Assembly: GCA_000727475.1 (NCBI GenBank)
Contig: KL647297.1
Span: 2,017,295 to 2,081,294, forward strand
DNA length: 64,000 nt
From: Sarcocystis neurona
Lineage: Eukaryota; Apicomplexa; Conoidasida; Eucoccidiorida; Sarcocystidae
Direction of reading: 5' to 3'
Shown here: piece after piece, positions 25,750 to 37,200 of the stretch
Numbering within the stretch: the first letter of the stretch is position 1
Layout of the letters: every line of letters starts with the position of its first letter
Position numbers and translations under genes: made by a program
Notes under the pieces: model-generated
Seen by the model: the letters and a program-made list of their open reading frames with translations, nothing else
Database searches by the model: none
What the model was told of the DNA's origin: nothing

Positions 25750-25998
25750 ATTTACGTGTACATACATTTACGTGTATATACATTTACGTGTATATACATT
25801 TACGTGTATATATGCGTGTATATATATATATATATGTATACATATACGTGTATATACATATACGTTTATATACATGCACACGTATATCCATATACCTGTA
25901 TATACATATACGTGTATATACATATATGTGTATTTATATATGCGTGTATGTATATATATATATATATCTATACACATACGTGTATATATATATATATC
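25750..25998. repeat. TA-rich minisatellite of ACGTGTATATACAT units
   Basis: The array begins with perfect 16-bp units (CATTTACGTGTATATA) and degrades into TATACATATACGTGTATA variants and pure TA runs. All frames across it read as Tyr/Ile/Val/His-rich peptide, an artefact of the repeat. Confidence 0.95.
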
Positions 25999-27540
25999 CG
26001 TGGGCGTCCGCACCCCGCCCGCCTTCACCAAAATAGCCTTGCGTCCGTTGTCAAACGAAGCAGCTCCTCTGTGGCGGGCAGCGCACGGCGCGTCGGGGCG
26101 GGTCATTTCACACTCGTGGATGTCATGCATGTAGAGGAGGGCGATACATCTATACACACAAATACACGCCGACAATCCCAAACGTATGGACGTGCGTGCG
26201 ATTGGTCTGCGCCTTCACTAGCTGGTGAGTATTTGAAAAAGTGCTGCTGCGGATGTTCCCCTCACCCCTGCGGGCATGCGTGCACATAAGTATATTCTTT
26301 GAGCGTTTCCCCGACACATGTTTATGTATATATATTGAGTTACAAAACTTACCCGTATAGTATGCGTGGGACTAATCTTCTCGAAATACATGTGCCAAGG
26401 CACGTACGTATTCGTGGGCTATATACGGAATGTGAGTTTCTTTGTCAGGTCCTCTACATGTGCATGTGTGTATCTGTGCTTGATGCTCTGGCCACTACAC
26501 ATGATATGTTCATCCACACTGAAAAAGAAGTGTATACATATGCGTGTATATTTGTGCATGTGCAAAGCAGTGCATCAAAAGAAAGCTATCTACATGTCTA
26601 TAGGCGTCTGTGTGTTGTGTGTATATGTATATACCGACGGCACCTGGTGAGGAGCTGAGCACACGCTGCGATGCGGTGTGTGTCGGTGCAGCTGTCAGAC
26701 AGCGGGGGAGAGGCAGGGGTCGCCGCGGCAATAAGCTCCGGCTGCTAACCGTGTAGCACTTCTTCGCAACAATAGCTCTGCTTGCTTTTACGTCCTTGAG
26801 CACAACAGAAACAGTAACGTGACGAGGCTAGTGAGAAGCCACCCCTCGTGTGCGCGAGACGTAGGCCTCCCTGCGGCGATTCTCCAGCCCACCCGGCAGA
26901 TGCACGCAACAAATGACTGCGCGGCCTCTGGGGCTCTAAAGATTGGCTGCTTACGCGTGTGCGTTTAAACGAAAAGAAAAATGGGTTAAAGTGCTCAAAA
27001 ACGCAGAGAAGAGGTATGCCGAAGCTGAAAGATCTACAGGCTGAATGAAGCGGCCTCTCCTACGGACGCACGAGGTGGAGGGCCGTCTGCTTGTGGCGCC
27101 TTTTCGACCTGCGAGCATACTCATGCAGCACTCAGAGGACGCCGCCAGCGAAGGTTTACACCTTGGGCGCCTACTAAGAAATCACCATGAAAACAGGGTT
27201 ACGTAGAAGTACCGCTCCGCAAGTTGAGGATGCGACGTAGGAAGAAGTGCAACAAAGCCGCAGATTGAATCTGCAGGACTGACAGCGAAGTACGACTTTC
27301 TCGGTTGTTGCATATAGGTAGATGTCATCAGGAGACAGAGGCGGATGTCAAAGCAGAACTGTCGTGCACCCTGCAGGAGAGCGCTAAAAAAGATTTTATG
27401 CACTTGTGTGCAGGTGACCTCCTGCGGTACTGCTTAGCGCCTCAGCGCGTACGGGTCCAACCTTGGCGATGAGCGCTTACGTGTAGCTACGCGCGTATCA
27501 TGAGCAGAGGGCCTCTCTCTCTATATGGATGTATGTACGT

Positions 27541-27560
27541 ATGTATATATATATATATAT
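27541..27560. repeat. TA microsatellite
   Basis: A short alternating TA run, preceded by GTATGTACGTATG and followed by a CGTACGTACG-type stretch. Confidence 0.85.
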
Positions 27561-28119
27561 GTCGTTGCACGTACGTACGCATGCAGAATGTCTAGCACGC
27601 CTTAGTTTGTCTACTCTTCATAACCATACGTGAGCACGGAAGCGTAATATGCTGCCTGTTTAGAAGGTGCATTCAAGCGAGAGTGGATATCCAAACGTAG
27701 CCCTTCCCTCCACGGGCTTGTACGGAGGAGGCAGACATGCTCTGTCGGGTGGAACCCTGTGTACGGGACTGTCCTTCACTTTGATAAGTACTCGTGTCTC
27801 CGTTCGTGCACGTAAGTGCACTCGTTCTTCGGCAAGAAGGGCGCCCTTATGTCGGTTACGATAAAGAGTTTTTCAGCCTGTTGAAGCGGAGCTTCGACAG
27901 CAGGCGGCGCGGCTTTGACAGGGAAGTAGGAGTCACAGAAGAGAAGACGGAACAAGACGGTGCGGCAAGGTGAAAAATACGGCATCACTCATAGCGCCCG
28001 TGTTTGTTTGAGAAAAGCATTTTGTCATCGTTTGTATTTTTGAAATCCGCGGATGAGTGCGTAGAGTACGAGAGTGCAGGAGGGGCAGGAGTGTGACGCT
28101 ACGCATTTTGCTGTCGTGT

Positions 28120-28320
28120 GTAAGTGGAGGAGAGCACGGGAGTACTGTTGGTGCCAGTGGGATGCACTTGGGAAACGGCGGAAAGGCGGGGACGTAGAGA
28201 AAGAGGTATATGGAGTCACGGGTTCCGCCACACACTTGTCAGTGGAGTGCAAGCCTGTCTTGTTGGTACCTGTGGGATGCGCGTGGGAATACGTGGGTAA
28301 AGGAAGTGCAATGGGGACGG
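28120..28320. repeat. Decayed tandem repeat, about 113-bp spacing
   Basis: The segments around TGTTGGTGCCAGTGGGATGC (28148) and TGTTGGTACCTGTGGGATGC (28261) share this core and similar flanks (GTGGGAA-type and GGTAAAGG-type sequence). Similarity outside the core is patchy, so this is an old duplication. Confidence 0.55.
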
Positions 28321-29350
28321 GAATATGGCCGTTTCCACATTGTTTTCGTGTAGAGGAGAGCGTGCCGCCACTCCTCGTGGGAGACCACCCCTGGAGTGGA
28401 GTACCACTGCTTGCATTTGAAGAGTGAAGCTCCATAAGAGGTCCGCTGGAGTCACCCACTGTAAAGTTTCGACAAACGAAACTTTCTGTGCATGACTTTC
28501 ACACAAAGACTTGCTACAAATCATTGAAAACGTGCCTACATTGAGGTGCACTCTACTAAAAAATAATGCTTCTACTCCGGCGCACTTGTTGATAGACACA
28601 TTTGTCGTGCCTTTTAGCGACAAAGGAGAACGCACTCTGCAGATGCAGCAGTCGCTGTGCATCACGTTCGTGTGTGGAAGCTGCAACGAAAAAGGAACCC
28701 CGCAAACACCGATTGATTAACTTTCTTACAGGATCAGAGTTCGACGCACATCGTGTTCCTGTCCGTGAAGGGGACCCCGAGAAGGGAAGAACAGCATTGT
28801 CTGTCCGTAAGCCTCTCGGTTAAAGCAGTTCTATGTGTGAGTGCGCTGCAACAGAGTCGAGGTGTTGCAACACTCGTTCAAGCGGGTGCACGGAGGGCAG
28901 TATCTCCAGAGTGTCACCGAAGTAATTTAAAATCTCGTCCCACACAGAAAGACGACAGCTTCTGTGCGCGCACACCTGTGACTACTCAGCGCAAGTTCAA
29001 GTTCCCCTTCACCCGTCAGAGAGAAGTATTTTGTAGCACCGGCATCTGTCGCTTACACGTGTTGCCATGATACTGGCTTCGTCCTCCAGACCCGTATTAA
29101 CTTGGCTTTCAGAACCGTGCGCATACACTGGAACACTGGCATGTGCACACCGTCATCTTTGAACCCATTTCATTGTTTTCGTCCCCTGCGCAAGCGTTGC
29201 AAGAGTAGTAGGTGCGGTCGTATCTGTCCCCTGAAATTCATTTCCCTGTAACAGTGTGTACCAAACACGCTCGAGCGAATGGCGCCGCCCTCGGCGGCGC
29301 TCTGTTACGTCTTTTGCAGCAGACGCAGCAAAAAAACACAAAGGACAGCG

Positions 29351-29470
29351 ACGCAGAAGCAGTAGTAGCAGCGCAGAGGACACCACACAATTCTGTGCGT
29401 TCCCTGGAGCCGGCAGTAGCAGTAGTAGCAGCGCAGAAGACACCTCAAAATTCTGTGGGTTTCCCGAAGC
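29351..29470. repeat. Tandem duplication, 60-bp unit, two copies
   Basis: Two copies in exact 60-bp register share AGCAGTAGTAGCAGCGCAGA followed by GACACC and AATTCTGTG. On the plus strand the unit reads as a Ser-rich peptide with AEDT and FC motifs (frame 29256-29567). Differences are spread over synonymous and non-synonymous sites, so protein selection is not evident. Confidence 0.85.
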
Positions 29471-30476
29471 TGAACGGGCAGTAAGCTCGCCGCCGGTGGC
29501 AGTAGCAGGAGCCTCAGTCGAGACAGTGGCAGTGCCAGCAGTACTACCAGTAGCGACAGTTGCATAGAGCAGTGAACCAGCAGCATCACCGCCTCGATAT
29601 TAAGACGTTTTCCTCTGCGGGTTCACACCGCATACAAGAATCACTTCTCGGAAACTCTGGGGCCGCTCAGATCCCACTTGTCAGCGAAAAACGCGTATAG
29701 GTATATCCGCAGATACACTTCAGGGTTCCTTCCATGTGAATCAAGCACAACTCAAGAAGCGAGTGTACCACTTAGATGAGCACGGACTTGAATGCTGTTT
29801 TTTTACTGAAGACTGACGCATCATCACCACCTGCATGAAAGTTTGCGAAACCACATTTGATCGCCGCTGCCACAAAGAATCGAATCAGAAACAGACACGT
29901 GACTGCTCCAAATTCAGCACTTGCGCACACACGTGTAAAAAGAGGTATACTCCTTAAGCAGACGTCCTGCACTGATTACTGCCTCGAGGTTTGAATGGCG
30001 CACAAATTCAAGCCCCCAATCCCGTCTCCCTGACGCCCTATCTGCAATCGATAACTCCATATACAACAAACGTACACACATACGTATACATACCGGAGTA
30101 CGCAGAGGTGTGCACATGTGTGCGCAGACATCATCACCGTATTTCGTCGTAGCCAACTTCGATACAGCGGCGCCGTTGCCTTCAGGTGGTCATCACGAAA
30201 CATCACCAGGCCGCGTCTCTACACACATTTTCTAGTGCCAGCCCTTTCCGTTCCTGGATCTCTTTCCTAGGCGTGCGCCGTACGCGGAGGCCCGACCGCG
30301 CAGCGGCGCCGCATAGACGAGAACGTAAATATTAGCGTTTCTAACACTAGTGAAGTCGTAGCCTTAATTTCCCTGCTGCGCCGGTGACTGCTGCGGCGCG
30401 TCCGTACTGCTTGCTTTACGAGAGTGTTGTACAGTAAAGTGCTTGTGGTGGGCGGTCCTGTGTAAAGACGGTCTAC

Positions 30477-31202
30477 TTGAAATTCGTGCTGCCCTGTCAC
30501 CCCTTCTGCTACAGCTGCTGCCCCACTGCTGCACCTGCTGCCGGTGTTGCAGTAAAGCTGCCAATCTTCCTGGCCACGTGCATCTTTACGTCGCCGTTGC
30601 TACACCCCCTTCGGCATCTCTCGTCTCCTCCTACGACGTCTGCTATTGCTGTTCGGCAACCTGATCTGCGTGCAGCAACACCCCCCCCTTCTAACAAAGC
30701 CGGCCGCTTTTCGGGCGTCTCCGGTGCGGAATCCGGTTTTGTTGCCTCGAGTCCAGCAGGGCCATTTTTCCCGCGTACCACTGTCCACGGGTCTGCAAGT
30801 CCTCCAGACCTTTCCGTCGCTGGCACTGCCGTCGCCCTCAGCGCTGCTACTCCTCGCGTTGCTGCAGCTGCCGCGGTTGCGGCGGCCAAATGGCCTGCTG
30901 ACCCCGCTTGTGCTGCGACGGCTTGCGCTCTGGCAGCGGTGCTGTTACTGCAGTTCAGCTACCTGGTACGGGGTACGCTGAAAATCGGACTCTGCCTGCT
31001 TCGCGCGGCACTCAACATCGGCTGTCCACGTATTGGGCGCCGTACAAGTTCCTCTCCAAGCGCTGCTTCGTACTGCAACGTACGTTACTGCTGCCGTCTT
31101 TGCTGGATGATAGCGTCACAAAGCTGTGCTTGCAAGCCAAGCACATTCCCCGCTTCCTGGTTCTTCTCTGCAGCACTCGACACCGAGCCTACAGAGGGTT
31201 GA
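30477..31202 (+). CDS. Unidentified open frame with one hydrophobic segment
   Basis: An open frame of 241 codons lacks an ATG near its 5' end, so if real it is an exon or set of exons, not a whole gene. Its middle is Ser/Pro/Thr/Ala-rich and is followed by a hydrophobic stretch (ATACALAAVLLLQFSYLV) that could span a membrane. A splice-donor-like GTACGG follows directly. The CT/GC-rich DNA here keeps several frames open on both strands, so this may be chance. No family recognised. Confidence 0.22.
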   Translation: MKFVLPCHPFCYSCCPTAAPAAGVAVKLPIFLATCIFTSPLLHPLRHLSSPPTTSAIAVRQPDLRAATPPPSNKAGRFSGVSGAESGFVASSPAGPFFPRTTVHGSASPPDLSVAGTAVALSAATPRVAAAAAVAAAKWPADPACAATACALAAVLLLQFSYLVRGTLKIGLCLLRAALNIGCPRIGRRTSSSPSAASYCNVRYCCRLCWMIASQSCACKPSTFPASWFFSAALDTEPTEG

Positions 31203-31595
31203 CAACTTCCGCACACCAGCAGTTCTCCCAAATCTGTGGGCTCCAGTAGTGACACCTCTTTTCGTACGCAGCCAGTTGCTTTTGTGCACCGGCACGCGGC
31301 AGCACACCGGTGCACCTGCAGGGGTCACCACGCTAGGAAGGACTCCTTTGCACTACAAGCCTTCTTCTAGCTGTACGCAGCAGCAGAGGTCCTACTAGGC
31401 TCGCACGCAGTGGGGCACCATCCTGTTGCCTGTGTCTGCATCGGCAAAAATACTACTCCATCACGGCAAATTCGTGCTCGTGCAACGGTGGTGGAAGTCC
31501 TGCATTATGGATACGAGGCGTCGGCGATTTCTCCAGAGCATGCGAATTTCCTCCGCATGTGAGGGTGCACGAGGCGAGGACAAGTAGCAGCAGAT

Positions 31596-31886
31596 TTAGA
31601 GCGGCGGCGCAGTCCCCATGGCACCAGCCGCAGCTCCTGCTGCCGCGCCTGTGGCGGCGGCGTTAATCAGGGCTTGCTGTTGCTGCTGTTGCTGGAAGAA
31701 CTGCGCCTGCATCTCAAACAGCTGGCATTCTTTCTCGTACTGAAAAATGACCGGAGCAGCCAGTGTAATTCCTGCTGTTGCGATAATCCACGCCGTGTTG
31801 CTCGTCAGCCAGTACGTGGTGGCCCACGCCTTGCGCAGGCGCTTCTGCACACGCAGCGGCAGCAGAGATGCCAGCAAATTTCCCAT
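31596..31886 (-). CDS. TOM22-like subunit of the mitochondrial outer-membrane translocase
   Basis: A 96-residue single-exon protein with the layout of TOM22/plant TOM9: a short basic N-terminal part (RVQKRLRKAW, residues 12-21), one transmembrane segment around residues 30-48 (NTAWIIATAGITLAAPVIF) immediately followed by the family's charged pattern (YEKE), then a Gln-rich tail (FFQQQQQQQ) ending in small residues. TOM22 anchors the TOM complex and links preprotein receptors to the TOM40 pore. The length fits the short plant form; animal TOM22 has a longer acidic cytosolic domain, which is absent here unless an upstream exon exists. I chose the ATG at 31886 (context ACAATGG); the frame stays open to 31934 and a CAG-type acceptor could lie there. 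It is convergent with condensin and divergent from the NSUN2-type gene. Confidence 0.75.
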   Translation of the reverse strand: MGNLLASLLPLRVQKRLRKAWATTYWLTSNTAWIIATAGITLAAPVIFQYEKECQLFEMQAQFFQQQQQQQALINAAATGAAAGAAAGAMGTAPPL

Positions 31887-31934
31887 TGTCAACGAAAGAC
31901 GGACTGACAAAGCTACCTTGCAGACACCCCACAC

Positions 31935-34265
31935 AGGGGCGTGTGTCGCTGCCCAGAGAGTGCTTCACGGGTATCTTTGCTCGAGACGGCTCTACGTCCG
32001 TGCACGGTTGCTTAATCTAGTCCGGATCTTCTTCAGTAACTGGACACCTGCTGCCGTCATAGACTGCCAGTGCAGTGACACCGTTAACGGCGCTTCCACA
32101 TGCCAAGTGGCTGACGCTGCGGCGTGCGCTGCAGCGCTGCGGACGGTATCCGACGTAGTAGTCCTGCAACACGGGAGAACAAACGTGCCTGCTAAAAGGC
32201 AGCTACAAATGTGTTTGAAGCTGCCGCTGCTGCTCGCGGTTTGTTCCTTTCAGCCGCAATAATGGTCCCTTGTGACGCAACAAGTCCACTGCAGCCACAC
32301 GGAGGCCGAGAGCGTCCAACGTAAAGAAACTTCGCAGAACAAGACTGGCACACAAGCTCGTTGCTGTGGGAAACGTAATGCACGAACACGATAGAACCCT
32401 GCAAAGGGATCTTACGTCAAGCACGCGAATAGCTGCCGCCGCTTGTGCCGGCGTTTGAGCAGGGTGGCTGCTGTAGGGGAGAGAGCGAAAAGTGTTGGTC
32501 GACTGCAGCCGTCCCGTGCATGCTCACCCAACTCCTGTACCTGTGCAACACGGGAATACAATGAATCAAGTGAATCAGACGACATAAAGCAGTAGCCGAC
32601 TTTTTATCTATTCCTTTTATGACTGTGCTGTAAACGGAAGACGGACACTTACGTTGTAAAGCATCCGGGGACACGGCAGTGTACTGAGGGTTGTAGCCAG
32701 AGCAACAGTCAGACCACAGCAGACTTTGTACAGGGACAACCGCCCTGAGCTGCGACAGCGGCAGGAGGAGCACCAGCAGCACGAGCGCCGCAACGGCAAC
32801 AGCGCGAGCGCAGCAACAGCAGCGGCACGAGCGCAGCAACAACAACAGCACGAGCGCTGCAACAGCAGCAGCACGAGCGCGGCAAGGACACCAGCACGAC
32901 CGCAGGAACAGCAGGAGCACCAGCAGCAGGCGACCGGAAACCACAACAGCAGCAGCAGAAACGCGTACACGGAATCCCAACAAGCAGTCACCCTGCCTGC
33001 CCACCATGAGCCATCAGGCACAGGCCTGAGCAACAGGAGCAAGCAATGTCACCAGCACTACAGCGCCGCCAACTGGCGGTCACGCCTCAGAGCACCTGTG
33101 TAGCGCGTGTAGTAGTAAGGGCGACGAAGCAGCTGCAGGATCGACCCCACACCTTGCAGCAGCAGAACCACTTGCAATACAGGCAGCGCTGCGTCCAAAA
33201 AATCGTTATAGAGCGTCGTCTATGCTTCTAACATCTATATATCTTTCTCCGTCTTAATACTATCGCTGCGCGGATCTTGTGGAACGAATACACGGTGACG
33301 TCTCTGTATTCTTTGCCGTGAAACGGCCGCTGTCACTTGCAGGTAGCCCCTGTCTCTTGACGTGGCCGCGCATGCTGCGGTAGTACACGCTGACAACTTC
33401 CACGTGACGCATGCATGTGTATGACCATCAGCGACAGAAAGACAGTTTCGGGTGCTGTCTGCCACCGGCGTATGGGCATCCTCCGCCGCACCAGTGGACT
33501 CTTTAAACAGGGAATGTGACGAGGCAGCAGGAGGAAGCTCGCAGGTCTGACGCTGGACTACGTAGCAGCGCGGTGTAGTACCAGCTTGATGTCTTCATGG
33601 ACAGCAGCGCTGCAGAAGCAGGCGCCGGAGTAGTATAGAATGCAGCTGCAGCAGGACCCGCTGCCTAGTTCCTCGCAAAGGGTGACACCGGTGTTGCCTT
33701 CGTTGAAGGCGTTTCCCCAGGGGAGGTCGGTAAAACAACTCGAGGAGCAAGAAAAGCAGCTGGTAAGAGAAGACTCCTCTGGCAAGAGGAGCAAGGGCAG
33801 CTGAAAATAAACAAAGGCTGGTGTTGAGATAGCTGCAGAAATAGTGCTACTTGCTAGAGCGAGAGTCGCAGCAGGGACGCAAGAGGAGGAGGAGGAGCAG
33901 CAGCAGCAGGAAGGCTCCTTCCTTGCGACATCGTCCGCAGTGCTCTAGTATATGCAGAGGCAGTGATGCACCAGCAATAGCAACAACGGCACCGACACAG
34001 TGCTCCGGCGAATGTGAAGTGTTGTGAACAGCAGCGAAGCGGTAGTCGGTGCTGCAACAGCATCAGGCCGCAGCTTCACCCGGAGAACCACGCCTGAGCA
34101 ATAGCAGCGTCGGCCCGGTGCGCGCGGCCGTGCTGTCGGCCTCTGTACGGCAGTGCACATAAAACACGTACGTCTCTAGAGAGATATCTGAACCCGTAAA
34201 TTCTTCAAAAAGTGCCGTTTTCGGCGAAGCTTCTCAGCCGCCAGTCGACTGACAGCAAACTGAAA
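31935..34265. other. Divergent intergenic region between TOM22 and NSUN2-type genes
   Basis: These 2.3 kb should contain both promoters. I see a 23-bp minisatellite, CAG-rich DNA, and short open frames that mostly reflect the repeats (for example 32417-33007 minus and 32726-33103 plus). No TATA-like or apicomplexan promoter motif could be assigned. A small upstream TOM22 exon cannot be excluded. Confidence 0.5.
32782..32919. repeat. 23-bp minisatellite, six units
   Basis: CGAGCGC (last unit CGACCGC) recurs at 32782, 32805, 32828, 32851, 32874 and 32897, an exact 23-bp period with unit form CGAGCGCNGCAACAGCAGCAG. The sequence resembles coding CAG repeats, but the period shifts the frame each unit, so it is non-coding. 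Confidence 0.92.
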
Positions 34266-37200
34266 ATGGGAAAGCCACACCTCTCCTCGAAGCAACGGAG
34301 ACAAAAGGAGAAACATGGCGGGACCGACGCCACACGAAGTCCATCTCCCAACGAGAACAACGTGTGGACTTCTGCCAATAATACAAGGGAAAATCGCGAG
34401 TGGGAAGAATATTATCGACGACAAAAAGTCGTCCCTGAAACAGGCAAGACTCAAGATTTGTCCTGCCACGTATAGGCGCGGCCGCTGCGGCGGCGCCCCT
34501 ACGGCAGGGAGACTCACACACAGAGCGCTGGTTCGCAGGACATAGCAACGACCGCTCACGACACGTGTGTGTCTCGTGCGTTCCGCGTGGATGCACGTGA
34601 TGCTTATCTGCAGACTTTTCTTCTGCTCATAAAATTTGTGTGTACGCACATGCCAATACCCGTAAGACACGTCCATTCACGTTGACATCCGTACCTGCAA
34701 GAATGAACCGATGCACGTGCGGCTGTGCTGCCGCCTACGACCCGTCCCTGCAGACTGTCGCGCCACACCCACGAACACCGCCAGAGGGCGCCGACTGGTA
34801 CACATCTGGCCATCCGGTGCGTGGGGTCCGACTCCTAGTAATACTAGATGGACATGCACCTACGAACATGCCCACGCGACACCCGTGTACACAAGTGCGT
34901 CTGCAGCTAGCAGAGGCACCTCTGCGAGACGGCCTTCTGCTTTTCTGTGGGCGGGGCGTCGTATTTCTCCCAGCGGTATATCTCTGCGTGGGAGAAGGTG
35001 TCTCTGACGGCTACGTGTGATTGGCTTCAGAGTGGGACGCATTCATGGCCTCGCTGCGCTCGGATCTTCCCATCGCCTTCCGCGTCCTCATCTGCACGCC
35101 TCACCAGCACTACATAAGAGAAGAAATCGCCCGTACTCGAGCGTTGTAAGTGTTTCGCGCATTCTGTATATACGTGTAGATAGATTTGTCTACGGGGTGG
35201 CTGCTCCAGCTCGTGTGTCTACACCCTCACACACGCACACACACATACACACACACGCAGAGAGACGCCTTCGGTGGAGAACATAGACACTTTTCCTAGA
35301 GAGACAGAAGAGGCATAGGCGTGTGTGCAGGCGCTCTTTTCTCGTGAGTCTCCTGCACTTGCCAGTGCGTACCTGCCTAACAACGCTTCACCAGGAAGAT
35401 ATCTCGAGTACTTGTCTCTTTGTAGCACACAAGTGTACACGGACACGCTCCCAGCGCTATACCGAGGCAGACCCTGTACGAGCATCCCACACCTCGCCAA
35501 GCCACGCCTGCTGTCATATCGCGGAACTAAAGACGTCGACGCGCGCATATATATATATAATATAAATATACATACTGATCAGCTGTACAGGGGAAGGTTG
35601 CTACATGCATTGGTTAGCATATCCGTCACACATGCTTCGACGAAGGAGGTACTATTGCTGTTGTTCGTACAGCTGCAGCGCGGCCGCTGCTTCGGCCCCT
35701 GCAGCTGCTTCACTACGTGTCTTGTGGTGAAGGATCTCCCACTTCTGTTGTTGTGTCACTCGTCCACGCGGCTGCTGATCCTGCCGTTGCAGCGACGTGG
35801 GTTTGCATATTTTGCCTCTCTTAGCCACGCATCACTTTGCGGGGGACCCGCGCGTGCTCCCGCCTTGATGGGCCGCTGCCATTGCGGCGTGCAGCTGCTG
35901 CGCGTATCCGTCGGTCCGCGTTCGTTCGTGCTGCTTCCGGCCGCTGAATAGAGCTGTGGCCGCGTGGGTGGAGCAGCCATGCGGCAGGTGCATACCTCTA
36001 CGGCTACTGCAGCATTAGCCCGCCGCTGTTGCCACCACACCCTCCGGTGTGATGCACTTCTGCAGCTACGTGCTACAGCTGCGGAGCGCAGAGGAGTCCA
36101 TGTGGATGAGGATGGAGAAATAGATATATATGCAGATTTATATATCTGGAAGCGAATGTAGCCATGTCTTATGCGAATCCACCGATGTCACATACATCTA
36201 CGTATTTCACAGTTCGTTGCATGCAAGTAGCGGCTTGGGTTGCAGGCTCGAAGAGCACGCGCACACTCGTACGAGCGCTGCTTCCTACGTTTTTGCAGGC
36301 TGAAGGAGGCGGACACCGAAAGCTGCACGGCCACCTCGCCAGCAGCCGCCGACAGCCGCAGCTGCTTGACACTAGGGGCCGCAGCCAGCAGCAGCATCAC
36401 CCCAGCACGAGGAGGAGATCCTGACAGCATCCCACCGGCAACGACAGCAGACAGCGGGAACAACTCACCGACAGCTGCAGTTGCCGACTGCCGTAGCCAC
36501 TCAGCAACTACCGCTGCGCCAGACGTTGGCAGCAGTTCAGCAGCAGCAGAGTGCGGCAGTGCTGCCGCATCAATGAGCAGAGACACAACTGCAGGAGTAG
36601 GTCGTAACGGTGAACTGGCGCAGACAGAGGAAAAGAAGGTGGGAACTGCAGAAGGAAGGGAATCTCATGGCAGCGAGGCAGCTCCATTCAAAATAGGCGA
36701 TGTTCAACGTGCTGCTGCAGCTGCTTGCGAAGCACCACCGCAGCAGGAAGAGCAGGCAGGCACCGAGCAGCGGGTTTTCAAGCAGACAGACGAACGGTTG
36801 GTGCGGCAGCGTGCCGCGTATCTCACGTGTTCGACCGCAGCCAAGCAGCCTGCTGCTGTGGCCGCTGCTGCTATTCGTTCACCTGTCGACGCGTCCACGA
36901 ACGCTATTGCAGCCGATAAGGGTGTTGACGCCTTTGGCGGTGCTCGTGCTGGAGCGGCGGGACGTAGGGGTGCGGCTACGGCTGCTGGAACCGATAAAGT
37001 TGACGGTGCTTCCGATTCTGCACAAGTTTCGCCTTCTGCTTGCACTGCCCCGTCCAGAGAATTTGCAGCCGCACCAGGTGAAGACGCTGCGGCTGCTGTC
37101 GCTGCGCCTGCTGTTGCTGTTCCTGCTGCTGCTGCTCCTCCAACCTCTAAAGCAGGACTACGGAGCAGTGAAACGAACCTGGTCAACTGCTTCAAGGCGC

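Larger units (their letters stand above)
25450..30476. other. Repeat-rich intergenic region downstream of condensin
   Basis: Between the condensin stop and the next coding candidate I see microsatellites, a duplicated 102-bp segment, decayed tandem repeats near 28.1-28.3 kb and a 60-bp repeat at 29.35 kb. Short open frames occur (for example 27776-27988 minus, 70 codons, and 28074-28427 plus) but none has a recognisable domain. The first few hundred bases should hold the condensin 3' UTR and polyadenylation signal, which I could not locate with confidence. Confidence 0.5.

Noticed and set aside
25750..26289. Tyr/Ile/His-rich open frames, up to 181 codons
   Set aside because: Translations of the TACGTGTATATA microsatellite; all frames are open for that reason.
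32417..33042. Leu/Cys/Ala-rich minus-strand frames
   Set aside because: They are reverse translations of the 23-bp CAG-rich minisatellite, whose period shifts the frame.
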